NCBI RefSeq assembly: GCF_007830595.1
Contig: NZ_VLLD01000016.1
DNA: 64,000 nt
Strand: one strand, 5' to 3'
DNA from: Treponema_B putidum
GTDB taxonomy: Bacteria; Spirochaetota; Spirochaetia; Treponematales; Treponemataceae
Shown: one piece after another, positions 8,841-18,586 of the stretch
How the letters are laid out: every line of letters begins with the position of its first letter
How positions within the stretch are numbered: position 1 is the first letter of the stretch
Position numbers and translations under genes: made by a program
Notes under the pieces: model-generated
Told to the model about the DNA's origin: nothing
The model's input: only the letters and a program-made list of their open reading frames with translations
Databases searched by the model: none

Positions 8841-9603
8841 TTTTATTTATCCCCGCAAAAAATTCAAAGGCTTTTTCCAATACGGAATAATTTATTTCCG
8901 AATCAAACTCACAGCCTTCAGCCTGTAATTGTTCTTTTATTTCTAAAAGATTACCTTCGGCTATTATTTCTCCCTTATTAAGTAAAATATGATTTGAGCA
9001 AAGCTCTGCAGCTTGTCTTAAATCATGGGTGCATATCAAAATAGTTTTTTCTTTTGCAATACGCAATATTTTTTTTTCAAAATCTTTTACCTGAACAGAA
9101 TCAAAACCTGAAGCAGGTTCATCTAAAATAATCAAAGGAGGATTATGTAAAACAGCTTGAGCAAGCCCTACACGCTGCTTAAAGCCCTTAGACAAACTTT
9201 TAATTGAATTATTTTTTACTTCATTTATTTCACAAAAATCGATTACCTCATTTAAAGCGTCATTCAATTTATTTTTTTCTATTCCGTGCATTTGACCTGC
9301 AAAATATAAAAAATCATAAACTGTCATATTTGAATAAAGAGGGTTTTGCTCATATAGGATGCCTATAAGTTTTTTTGCTTCGATGCCGTTATTTAATATG
9401 GAATATGGGCCTATAAAAGCGCCTCCTTCGTCCGGAGTATAATAGCCTGAAATGCAGTTTATGATACTGCTTTTGCCGGCACCGTTTAAACCTAGAAGCG
9501 AAGTTATTTCACCTGTTTTTAATTCAAACGAAATATTTTTACAGCCTACGACCGGAGCTTTTCTACTTCCGTAATATTTACTTAAATTTTGTACTTTGAG
9601 CAT
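8821..9603 (-). CDS. ABC transporter ATP-binding protein (GldA-like)
   Basis: This is a 260-residue nucleotide-binding subunit. The Walker A is GLNGAGKSS near residue 38, the signature is LSKGFKQRVGLAQ near 136 (the K in place of the usual Q/G is seen in ABC-2 exporters), Walker B is LIILDEP near 160 and the switch histidine is in CTHDLRQ near 192. It starts 4 nt after the SpoIIE-phosphatase stop and overlaps the permease start by 20 bp, so the four proteins are made from one message. By family it powers an ABC-2 exporter; the substrate is not deducible. Confidence 0.93.
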   Translation of the reverse strand: MLKVQNLSKYYGSRKAPVVGCKNISFELKTGEITSLLGLNGAGKSSIINCISGYYTPDEGGAFIGPYSILNNGIEAKKLIGILYEQNPLYSNMTVYDFLYFAGQMHGIEKNKLNDALNEVIDFCEINEVKNNSIKSLSKGFKQRVGLAQAVLHNPPLIILDEPASGFDSVQVKDFEKKILRIAKEKTILICTHDLRQAAELCSNHILLNKGEIIAEGNLLEIKEQLQAEGCEFDSEINYSVLEKAFEFFAGINKNEFRKN

Positions 9604-9607
9604 GATT

Positions 9608-12600
9608 TTATTTTTTCTTAACTCCCAAAATAGTTAAATCATCGTATTGCTGATCTTCTCTTACATTTGTATAATAAAGATACTCATTATAACTCGTGTT
9701 CGGTACACGGTGTCCGCAATAAGTTTGATATTGCCTAAAATGTTTATTTAAAAACAGATCTATTTTCTTATCTACCTGAACCATATCCCTCTCGGTTGCC
9801 TTAGGATCCTGATACATTCGGAATATTTTTTCGACTGAAACAAGACCTATAACTGCATCTTCAATTGTTCCCTCAAGGTTAGTAAAATCAAAATCAAATT
9901 GTTCATTCTCAATCGGGTTATGCCATTTTTTTAAGCTAAAAGAACTGCGGGCAAAAATATTCTCGATAATTTCGCATACGCGGGGCTTGCCTAATTCTTC
10001 TCCGTCCTGACCTACAGTATGAGTTTCATGTTCGGCATCTTTTTCAAGTCCGGGCTCTTCACATAAAACCGGCTCCAGTTTGGAATTTCTAAACAAGCGC
10101 TTGGCTTCTTCAATACCGTCAGTGTAAAGGAATAGAACATCTCCGGGATTTAGTTTAACGGTTTCAACTTTAAAGCCGCCTTTCATGTCTATCATAAATG
10201 TCGGGAAAACTCCTGCAGCAGAAACTTCGCTTAGGATAACTTCTTTCATTTTCTTTGAGGCTGCATCATAAATATTGATAACATTATCACCTGCATTACA
10301 AAAATGAACATTGCCTGTTATTGAATCCATAATACAAAGGGTAAAGGCTGCGAAACGTCCTTTAAAACCTCTGGATTCAAGTAAGTCGTTTATTCGTGAT
10401 ACAATCCGATCTATTTTTAGTCCCTGCTTTTTATAGCTCCAGTCTCTAAAATAGTCCAAGAAAAGAGTTGCGACTTCGACCATTATAAGAGCGGCAGGAA
10501 CTCCCTTGCCTGCAACGTCGCACTTTATAATTGCATAATATCTGTCATCCAATTTTATATAGTCGAAATAGTCCCCGGAAACGCCTCTGGCACCTTCATA
10601 ATAACCGAAGAATTCTACATTATCGTCTACACTCTTTCCGGATGTAAGTTTTCTTCCAGCCTCATCCAAATCAAGGGGTAAAAACATTTTTTGAATTTCT
10701 TTACCCATAGTCAAGTCCTTTGAAGCTGCAGCGGCCTCGACAAGGCCGTTTGTCATTGCATTTATGGTTGTTCCTAAAACACCTATCTCATCCTTTGTTT
10801 TAAGTTTAACATCTTTACCTGCAAGCAGTTCTTTATCTTCAGTAGCTGAAATCATTGCAACGTGTTCAACAAGTTTTTTTATAGGTGCCGTGATAATCGA
10901 AGACAAGATATAAGCACCTGCTATACCTGCAGCAAGAGCACTCAATGAAATCAATAATATAATTTTATACAATGTAGAAGTTGCTTCATCAATTTGTTCA
11001 ATCAATCCTTTTGTAGAAACTTGAACATAAACCATACCATGAATAAAACTTGATTGATCCCCTGCCTGTCTGTAAAGTATGGGTTTATAGAAAAGATAAT
11101 TTGTAACATCTCTGGACAATTTTTTTGAATTAAATTCCGGATAAGAACCTGAACCTTTTGCACTTAACCGGCTCAATTCGGAATTAAGTTTTTCTTCCAT
11201 TTGATTTATCGCAGATTGAATTTCATTTCGTCTTTCTATCGATTTACTATCCGTGCTCAAGGCAATTTCCATAGCTGTATTTGTTAATGACTGTATTTCT
11301 TCAGCAAGCTCTCCGACGTTTTCACGGGCTTCTTCATCTATCTTATCAAGATTTTGATATACGGGTTCAAGATCAGGCAATGATAATTCCGACTCACCTA
11401 TAATAAATTCTGAACTATCGATTTTGGATATAATATCACTATCATTGGATGCCCAAACAAAGTTATAGCTTACTTTTTTATTATCAATATGGACTCCCGT
11501 TATTGTTGCAAAGTTTGCCTCTTTAAGAGCAGAAGTCTGCGAAGGCAAAAATCCCAATTCCAATACATTTTTTGACGGAAGATAAGCTTTAGCACCCGAT
11601 GTCAAGCTTTCAAGCAAAACTTGAGTATTTGAAGCCAAGCCTTCAGCCAGCAATCTTTCCTGTGTTTCAGAAAATCTAGAACCTAGAGGAAGTGCTAAGG
11701 TTAAAATAACCGATATTACCAAAGTAGTTGTAAACAAAATAAACTTTAATCTTAATCCCATTCCTCTGACTTTTAATTCAGATATTTTCTTTTCCTTTCC
11801 GAATATCATAGCACCTCCGCTCAATAAGACAGTTACCTCATTTTTTATTTTTATAGTTTCTTTTATAGAATAAATAACTCCCGTTATCGAAAAAATCATA
11901 ACAAGTAAAATAAACACGGTTAAAAAAATAATAAAAAAATAATCCGTGAAATCCGAATTCATAGCCGAAAGAAGCCAATTATATTTATATGAATCTTTAT
12001 AGTTTCCCAGTTTAATATTTCCTATATCATTAAAGGTTATAGTTTTTCCGGCAAAGTATATTCCGCGACCTGAGTGCATTAGTCCCACATAGTATTTTCC
12101 GGGATCCAAATAATCTATTTTTATATTCGATATAAGTTTATCACTTAGAATAGAAAAATCTTTTTTATCTATCGTTAAATCATAAGGAGGCGAACCGTCT
12201 GCATCGATATAAAGAGCAGTTACCGCACCTCCTGCCGAAAAGCCCTTACCTACTATAGAAAGGGAAATGGAGCCGTCAAGATTTTGCTCTGTATTTATAT
12301 CTGCAACATAAGTATATGGAATATATTTATTTAAAGCAAAATACTTTACAGCGGGGACACCTATATTCCCAAAAGCATCTACAGCGGAAACAGTTAGAGC
12401 ATAGAGACCGTTTTCATAATTTTTAAATTCTCTTTTGTTTAAAGTAGAATTTATTTTTGATGTGCTTAATTCGGCATTTAAATTATTCGATAAAATTTCT
12501 TGCACAGCGGTATCATCTATAAATGATGGGTTTGCGTTTTTTATATATAAAAGGAATTTATCTACAGTACCCAAATAAGAAAGATTCCATATATATCCGT

Positions 12601-14209
12601 TTATAGCAGTTTCAGGTTTTCCTTCTATATCAAATTCAGGCGGATTCCATTGAATATCAAAGGTATTTGATTTTAAAAAACCGCTCTTATCTAAAGCTAA
12701 TAAATCAAATATTGGGGCCGAAGGAGGAACTATATCTCTCTCATAAGAAATGGTAGACATCTCAGACCAATTTCCGGCATAGTCGCAAACCCTCACACCC
12801 AAATACCATAAACCGTCTTCTTCGGGCTCATATACCAAAACGGATTCATTTGGTAATTTTTTAATTACAGGTTCTACAAATTCGGGAGGAGCATCTTTTG
12901 TCCATTCATAAGAATAGCCTGCAACACCCGATGAGTCATTCGGAAATTTAATCTTCATTGTAATTTTTTGTTTACCGTCTAAAGTTTTTGAATCAAAATC
13001 CAGAGGCTGCAATTGAGCTTTTCCAACTTCATAATCAGGTTCAACATGCATTATCTTTGCCGAACGGATTCCTTCCTGCCAAAGAATATGAAGATTTCCA
13101 TCAACAAAAAAAGGATTTACAAAAAGCAAAGAACCTGTTATAGATTCTACAGAATCGATTACCCAGTTTGAATCATCTTTTCTTGCAATCAAAACGGACG
13201 CTTTACCGTTATAGTCTTCAGACCATGCAATAAGAGGTTTATTATTATAAGCTATAACTTTAGGGCTAAATATTGTCCCGTCACCGGACGGCAGCACTTC
13301 AATTGGAGAAGTAAGCATTCCCTTATTATCCAAAACGGCATAGGCGGTAGAGCTTTTTTCACGGCGGTAAGGCGATTGTTCCCATACAAGAAAAATAGAT
13401 TTTTCCGAACGAATATATAAGAGGTTCGGTCTTTGATTATTAAAATTAAAATCATCGGTTATTCTTATAGGTTCTGACCACGAAGAACCTCCATCTGAAG
13501 AAAAGGAGGAAAAAAGTTGATAGGAACTTATATTTTCATTCTTATCCAATGCTTGAAAAATCAAAACATCATTTTTTTCGGCCGCCGTATGAGCCGGAAA
13601 AAAAACTCTATCGGTTTTTTTTATAAAATCAAATTCTTTAAAATCCGGCCAATCTAAACCGTTTTTAGATGAAGAAAAAAACACCGAGAATTTTTCATCA
13701 GCACCATGAGAAACGAACATAAGGTAATTGCCGTTGGAAGCAACGGATAATTGAGGAGATAATAAATCATATATTTCGGTAGTAATATTTTTAACTGTAT
13801 AAGTCTTACCGTAGTCCGTACTTTTTAAAATAGTAATAGTGTTGCGGTTTTTTACCAATGCAATTAAAATACTGTCATCATTTCCGACAGTTATAGAAGC
13901 AATTGATGGTATATCTGCAGTATAAGAAATAGGAGGAATTATTCTTTCATTTATTATCCATTTTTTATTTGCATATACACCTGCCGAAATATAAATTAAA
14001 CCTGCATCATCAGAAGACTTAACAACTTCCTCCCAAACAGATGCTGAAATATTTCCATTTGAAGCCGATTGTAGAAACTGCCCATTCCTTCCGCTTATGA
14101 CTGAAGGACTTTCCCAATAAAATTCTTTTGCCGATAAAAAACTCATAAAAAATAAGAACATTAAAAATATGTTTAAGAATTTCTTCAAATGTTTTTTTCC
14201 TTTAATCAT
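9608..14209 (-). CDS. Giant membrane sensor with beta-propeller ectodomain, HAMP and SpoIIE/PP2C phosphatase domain
   Basis: The product is 1533 residues. An N-terminal signal or anchor (about 8-26) is followed by a beta-propeller-like region of BNR/sialidase type repeats (SSDGGSSW, SSSKNGLDWP, STDYGKTY) to about residue 390, then Ig/fibronectin-like segments to about 740. Membrane helices lie near 755-780 and 820-840, a second extracytoplasmic sensor region spans about 840-1075, and a third helix near 1080-1105 leads into a HAMP linker. The C-terminal PP2C-like SpoIIE phosphatase (about 1185-1530) has GDYFDY, CDVAGKGVPAALIM and LYTDGIEEA. It probably dephosphorylates an anti-sigma or anti-anti-sigma partner in response to an external signal. 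The ATG overlaps the previous stop (ATGA). Confidence 0.88.
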   Translation of the reverse strand: MIKGKKHLKKFLNIFLMFLFFMSFLSAKEFYWESPSVISGRNGQFLQSASNGNISASVWEEVVKSSDDAGLIYISAGVYANKKWIINERIIPPISYTADIPSIASITVGNDDSILIALVKNRNTITILKSTDYGKTYTVKNITTEIYDLLSPQLSVASNGNYLMFVSHGADEKFSVFFSSSKNGLDWPDFKEFDFIKKTDRVFFPAHTAAEKNDVLIFQALDKNENISSYQLFSSFSSDGGSSWSEPIRITDDFNFNNQRPNLLYIRSEKSIFLVWEQSPYRREKSSTAYAVLDNKGMLTSPIEVLPSGDGTIFSPKVIAYNNKPLIAWSEDYNGKASVLIARKDDSNWVIDSVESITGSLLFVNPFFVDGNLHILWQEGIRSAKIMHVEPDYEVGKAQLQPLDFDSKTLDGKQKITMKIKFPNDSSGVAGYSYEWTKDAPPEFVEPVIKKLPNESVLVYEPEEDGLWYLGVRVCDYAGNWSEMSTISYERDIVPPSAPIFDLLALDKSGFLKSNTFDIQWNPPEFDIEGKPETAINGYIWNLSYLGTVDKFLLYIKNANPSFIDDTAVQEILSNNLNAELSTSKINSTLNKREFKNYENGLYALTVSAVDAFGNIGVPAVKYFALNKYIPYTYVADINTEQNLDGSISLSIVGKGFSAGGAVTALYIDADGSPPYDLTIDKKDFSILSDKLISNIKIDYLDPGKYYVGLMHSGRGIYFAGKTITFNDIGNIKLGNYKDSYKYNWLLSAMNSDFTDYFFIIFLTVFILLVMIFSITGVIYSIKETIKIKNEVTVLLSGGAMIFGKEKKISELKVRGMGLRLKFILFTTTLVISVILTLALPLGSRFSETQERLLAEGLASNTQVLLESLTSGAKAYLPSKNVLELGFLPSQTSALKEANFATITGVHIDNKKVSYNFVWASNDSDIISKIDSSEFIIGESELSLPDLEPVYQNLDKIDEEARENVGELAEEIQSLTNTAMEIALSTDSKSIERRNEIQSAINQMEEKLNSELSRLSAKGSGSYPEFNSKKLSRDVTNYLFYKPILYRQAGDQSSFIHGMVYVQVSTKGLIEQIDEATSTLYKIILLISLSALAAGIAGAYILSSIITAPIKKLVEHVAMISATEDKELLAGKDVKLKTKDEIGVLGTTINAMTNGLVEAAAASKDLTMGKEIQKMFLPLDLDEAGRKLTSGKSVDDNVEFFGYYEGARGVSGDYFDYIKLDDRYYAIIKCDVAGKGVPAALIMVEVATLFLDYFRDWSYKKQGLKIDRIVSRINDLLESRGFKGRFAAFTLCIMDSITGNVHFCNAGDNVINIYDAASKKMKEVILSEVSAAGVFPTFMIDMKGGFKVETVKLNPGDVLFLYTDGIEEAKRLFRNSKLEPVLCEEPGLEKDAEHETHTVGQDGEELGKPRVCEIIENIFARSSFSLKKWHNPIENEQFDFDFTNLEGTIEDAVIGLVSVEKIFRMYQDPKATERDMVQVDKKIDLFLNKHFRQYQTYCGHRVPNTSYNEYLYYTNVREDQQYDDLTILGVKKK

Positions 14210-17151
14210 AATAAAGCATCTATCCTCTTTTTTAATTCTCTAACCTTTGCAGAATTTCTTGCATTCGGGCTTTGCATAAGCTGTTCAACCAATGCCGCTG
14301 CTATAATTTTATTTCCTCGTTGTAACTCGGCAATAGCTTGCTGATATTTTGCTTCATCTGAAGCAGAAAGAACAATAACGGCAGCACCGCCCATACTCAT
14401 TTGAATCGAGTCCTTTAATTGTATCGCATCAACATTTTGAGGGTTAAGTTTAATAGCCGTATCTAATTGCTGGATTGCAATTGGGAATGAAAGACTATCA
14501 CCTGAATTGTATATTGCCTGAGCCGATTTCGTAAGATCGGCAGACTCTGCAATTGCTTTAAGATTTGGAGAAGGGAATTTAAGTCCTAAGTAAATTTCAA
14601 TTTCGTCCTTTAAGGCTGCAAGTCCCGAAAAGTTTTTATCTATGCTATACAAATTCAATAACTCGCTATAAGCTTGTTGAGAATTACGCTTGTAATCATT
14701 TCTAATAGTTTGAACTTTCCGTCTGAATTGTTCATTAAAGTTTGCAGGATCTATCAACTTATCTATTTTTAAGCTTAATTGACCTGCAATTTCATTATAT
14801 GGGAATATAAGCAATACCTGTCTTATATTATCTTTCGCTTGATTTAAATCGGTTAAAGCGGATTTCTGCTGACCGGATTTTATTTTTTGCTCCGCATCCA
14901 AGTAAAGCTGATTGGCATTATTCAAAAGCTGAATCATTTGAGGATAAAGAGGTGCCGAAACTGGAATAGTTCTTCCCGTCTTTAAGGTGTCCGCAGTACT
15001 TACAATTGTTAGCCAGTTCTCAACTTCTTCGTTAGGGTCAACATGAGTTACCGCCCAGCGGCTGCGTGCTGAAATTAAAGTTTCTTCCGCCTGCCTGAAA
15101 TCCGTGTTAAAATAATCTCTTTTTGCTTTTTCCAAATACTCTCTGACATCTTTAACAACTACAGTATTTTCAGCATCATTGATTTCTTTACCTAATTTAT
15201 CAAGCCTTTCATCAGTCATACTACGATATTCGGAATTCTCTTCAAGCTCCAAAGCGTTGTTTGTTCTTGTTCTGGACAATTCTATACTTCGGCGGGCCGC
15301 AGCAAAATTGCCGGATGCCAAGTTTCTTTTTGCCTCTTCAAATCTTAGATCGGCTTCATTTTTTGCCAACTGTATTTTTAAAAGTATTGATTCAGTATCA
15401 GCCAAATCAGTCTCTATAACACTGGAAAGATTTTTAAGAGAGTCAATTGTTTTTTCAATACCGTTTTTGTTTTCTGCAAATATTTTGCTTGTTTCTTCTA
15501 CAGAAGGATCGGTATTTTTAATAAAATCATTCAAAAGCCGAATATCCAAATTTACAATCTCATTTAAACTCAATAATTCTTTTCTAATTTCAGCAGGAGT
15601 TGTTTTATCCGAATTTTCGTTTTTTTGCTTATCAACATCGTTTTTAAAATTATCATATCTTTGTTTTGTTTCAGCCAATGCCTGATTACCTGACTTATTA
15701 TTTATGATTGCAATCTCTTCATAGCAAATTAAGCGGGTCTTATCCAAATTATCCAAAAATAATTTTTGTTTGGATTGTAATACTTCTTCTTCCTTTGCAA
15801 GATCATTTTCTTTATGTACCGATAAAAATTGCGATAATTGATTTATGGATGCAATCATACCATCCAATTCTTTAATTTTTGCTTTTAAATCCGTAATTTT
15901 AACATTATTAGGATTGCGCAATTCATCGGAACTTCCTGTATACGTTTCAGGAGAACGCTCAACCTTTTCTCTTAAAACTAAAAAGCGGCTGTAATATTCC
16001 TTTGTGGAATTTATTATATTGCCCAGCTCTGCAAAAGAATTTCTTTTTTTACTTTGCGTGTCTACACTTTTTACAAACCTCGAATCCGACCTTGTATTGA
16101 TAAGAGAATAAATTTCTATTAAATTTTTTAAATGAAATTCAATCAAGGATATGTTTTTTTGAATTGGTATATCATTTTCAAAATTAAACGTATTACAAGA
16201 TTCAAACCATAATCTTTCGATTTCGGCCCAGTGTCTGTCTAGCAAGGTGTAAAGCGGCTCATATACCCCAGCTTCCATTGCACCTTCAATACCCTCATAC
16301 TCTTTTGCCGAATCCCGTCCTATAGTTAAACGATAAGCAAAGGGTAATATGGTTTCTTCAGCATCGCTATTTATTTTTTTTTCATTTGAATAAATTTGCT
16401 TTAAAACCGCGCCGGATCTAACTAACGAACCGGTTATGCTTCTGAGTCTAGAAGCGGAATTTTTCAAATTGTTCAATTCTTTTTCAATTGAAGACGGAGC
16501 GGATGAAAAAGCTTTATTTCCATATTTATTTAAATCGGATATAAATTCGGCATAGGTCTTTTCATATTGCTCCGTATCGGATTTGACCGAATCAAGAGAA
16601 TTGCTTAAAATATTATTTATTCTATTATATTCATCTTCATTGAGAGATTCTCCGTCATACATCGAAAGTCCCTTAACAAAAGTTTTAGATGCATCATTAT
16701 ATTTTTGGGACTTAATTAAAGCATTACCCTCGTTCATAATATCATTAAACTTGATACGGTAAATTGCATAGAATGAAGAAATTTTTAATTTGTCTAAAAA
16801 TTCTTTAAGCACAGGATCAATATCCGATTCTAAAGCCTCCATTTTATCGATCATAGCAATCCGTTGAATGTTATTGTTAGGATTTTCTTTTAAAAGCGCT
16901 ATAAGCTCATGAAAGGTCTGCTGAAATTCGGCTTGATTTTTCATCGTCTTTCGTGCAAGACTGATTCCGCTTTCTATAGATTCGGGTTTAGCTTCTATGA
17001 CCTCGACTATATTTTCCAATGCAGCCGTATTTTCAGATGACTCAAAATAAGAATTAGCGGATGCATAATCCTTTTCGGCGGCTCCTTTGGAAAAAGCTGA
17101 AACAGAGAAAATACCGATTAAAATGCTCAAAATAAACCGTCTTTTATTCAA
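14206..17151 (-). CDS. Exported TPR and coiled-coil repeat protein
   Basis: The 981-residue product begins with a Sec signal peptide (about 1-22, ending SAFSKG) and contains no lipobox cysteine. The body is almost wholly helical with long charged coiled-coil stretches, and the C-terminal 110 residues form TPR-like helix pairs (AIQQLDTAIKLNPQNVDAI, AIAELQRGNKIIAAALVEQL). I read the start as TTG at 17151, with TAGG about 9 nt upstream; no ATG fits the signal peptide. Its stop overlaps the SpoIIE gene start (ATGA), making it the first gene of the six-gene operon. A periplasmic scaffold for the sensor or transporter is a reasonable inference, not shown. Confidence 0.8.
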   Translation of the reverse strand: MNKRRFILSILIGIFSVSAFSKGAAEKDYASANSYFESSENTAALENIVEVIEAKPESIESGISLARKTMKNQAEFQQTFHELIALLKENPNNNIQRIAMIDKMEALESDIDPVLKEFLDKLKISSFYAIYRIKFNDIMNEGNALIKSQKYNDASKTFVKGLSMYDGESLNEDEYNRINNILSNSLDSVKSDTEQYEKTYAEFISDLNKYGNKAFSSAPSSIEKELNNLKNSASRLRSITGSLVRSGAVLKQIYSNEKKINSDAEETILPFAYRLTIGRDSAKEYEGIEGAMEAGVYEPLYTLLDRHWAEIERLWFESCNTFNFENDIPIQKNISLIEFHLKNLIEIYSLINTRSDSRFVKSVDTQSKKRNSFAELGNIINSTKEYYSRFLVLREKVERSPETYTGSSDELRNPNNVKITDLKAKIKELDGMIASINQLSQFLSVHKENDLAKEEEVLQSKQKLFLDNLDKTRLICYEEIAIINNKSGNQALAETKQRYDNFKNDVDKQKNENSDKTTPAEIRKELLSLNEIVNLDIRLLNDFIKNTDPSVEETSKIFAENKNGIEKTIDSLKNLSSVIETDLADTESILLKIQLAKNEADLRFEEAKRNLASGNFAAARRSIELSRTRTNNALELEENSEYRSMTDERLDKLGKEINDAENTVVVKDVREYLEKAKRDYFNTDFRQAEETLISARSRWAVTHVDPNEEVENWLTIVSTADTLKTGRTIPVSAPLYPQMIQLLNNANQLYLDAEQKIKSGQQKSALTDLNQAKDNIRQVLLIFPYNEIAGQLSLKIDKLIDPANFNEQFRRKVQTIRNDYKRNSQQAYSELLNLYSIDKNFSGLAALKDEIEIYLGLKFPSPNLKAIAESADLTKSAQAIYNSGDSLSFPIAIQQLDTAIKLNPQNVDAIQLKDSIQMSMGGAAVIVLSASDEAKYQQAIAELQRGNKIIAAALVEQLMQSPNARNSAKVRELKKRIDALL

Positions 17152-17293
17152 TTAAAAAACCTACCGATAACTTTAAAAACAAAAATTTTAAAGGCTTTCC
17201 TATATCAATTTTCGGCTTTTTATAGTTTTTTTTAACAAAAATCTCTAAAAAGTACTTAAAAAAAAACCGAAACTCATATATAATAGTATAAAT

Positions 17294-18583
17294 ATGAAGA
17301 GATTTTTTCAAGTCTTTTACATAATTATTTTTCTCATTTTTTGTAAAGTCAGCCTTTTTTCTGCCGATATTTCGGATTTTTATGCAGGCGTATCGTCGGT
17401 TTTTGATATTTTTACCCAAAAATTTGAAGGTGAAACGGCATTTAGGTCTCTTTTAATCCCCTCAGGAGGCCGTTTTGAAGGACTTGGAGGAAGTTTTACA
17501 GCTCTTTCAAACGATATAAGCTTTTTTGATGCAAACCCCGCTGCCAGCGCTCTTTTAAAAGAAACCGAATTAAATGTGCTGCACAATAGTTGGATAGCCG
17601 ACTCCAAACTGGAAACAATAGGCTATACCCAAAGAAAAAACCATCTGGGCTGGGGAACATCATTAAGGTGTTTTTATGTACCATTCACAGAATACGGCCC
17701 TTTGGGTGAAAAAAAAGCATCAGGCTATTACAGCGAAACCTTTTTAACCGCAAATATAGCCTATAATTTTTTTGCCGGATATGATTTTAAGGGCCTAACT
17801 GTAGGAGGAAGTATAAAAACCGGCATAAGATCAATGCCGCCTTTTTCAGGACAAGATGAAGCGGCAGATCCGGATAACACAGCCCCTCAATATAAAAACG
17901 CTTCGAAAAACAACGGATATGCCGTTCTTGGCGATTTAGGAATTATGATAAGGGCAAACGTTAAAAAAATTTTTTACAGTGATGAACCTAATTTTTATTT
18001 CGGCCTTAGCTTAAAGAATTTCGGCCCACCGATAAGGGGAGAAATACCTCCGTCTTATATTGCATTGGGATTTGCATACCGTCCTGTTGACGTCTTTTTA
18101 TTTGAAATAGATATAAATCAGGGAATAAATCTTATAAATATAAAGAATTCAGGCCTGCCGTCCGGAAGCGTAGGTTTTATGTTTTCCATCACAAAGTATT
18201 TTAACCTTTTAACAGGCTTCGGGATTAATGGTGGAAATCCGAGGTTCAATCTTGGAGGAGAAGTAAATTTTTCAAATGTACAAATCTCTGCAAATTACGC
18301 TTTAGATTTGGCAAGTCAAGTTACAAATATCAGCCGCATAAGTGTGGGAGTAAAATTCCTTTTAGGACAGGATAAAAGAGATGAAAAGCTGAATACAGTA
18401 AAAAAGCTCTACATTCAAGGCTTAAAAGAGTATAATAATAAAAACTATGAAAAAGCAATAGAAGTTTGGAAAGAAATTTTAGCAATAGACAAACGTTATG
18501 ACCCTGCAATAGAAGGCATAATCAGAGCCGAGCAGCAGCTTCAACTTTTAGAAGAAATCAAAAAAATCTTGTTGCTTGATTAG
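17294..18583 (+). CDS. UPF0164 family outer-membrane barrel-like protein with C-terminal TPR
   Basis: This 429-residue protein has a Sec signal peptide (about 1-24), a PorV/FadL-like opening (IPSGGRFEGLGGSFTALSND followed by a FDANPAA segment), alternating beta strands through residue 370, and a short TPR-like tail (LYIQGLKEYNNKNYEKAIEV). This matches the UPF0164 family, which is expanded in treponemes and predicted to sit in the outer membrane. It is divergent from the TPR/SpoIIE operon, and 142 bp separate the starts. A TATAAT lies 9 nt before the ATG with a weak -35 (TTAAAA, 17-bp spacing). Lipid transport or secretion-channel partnering are possible roles by family. Confidence 0.85.
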   Translation: MKRFFQVFYIIIFLIFCKVSLFSADISDFYAGVSSVFDIFTQKFEGETAFRSLLIPSGGRFEGLGGSFTALSNDISFFDANPAASALLKETELNVLHNSWIADSKLETIGYTQRKNHLGWGTSLRCFYVPFTEYGPLGEKKASGYYSETFLTANIAYNFFAGYDFKGLTVGGSIKTGIRSMPPFSGQDEAADPDNTAPQYKNASKNNGYAVLGDLGIMIRANVKKIFYSDEPNFYFGLSLKNFGPPIRGEIPPSYIALGFAYRPVDVFLFEIDINQGINLINIKNSGLPSGSVGFMFSITKYFNLLTGFGINGGNPRFNLGGEVNFSNVQISANYALDLASQVTNISRISVGVKFLLGQDKRDEKLNTVKKLYIQGLKEYNNKNYEKAIEVWKEILAIDKRYDPAIEGIIRAEQQLQLLEEIKKILLLD

Positions 18584-18586
18584 AGT

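Noticed and set aside
15179..15685. 168-codon plus-strand frame inside the TPR protein gene
   Set aside because: It has Ser/Leu-rich antisense composition over a long intact gene and no independent start signals.
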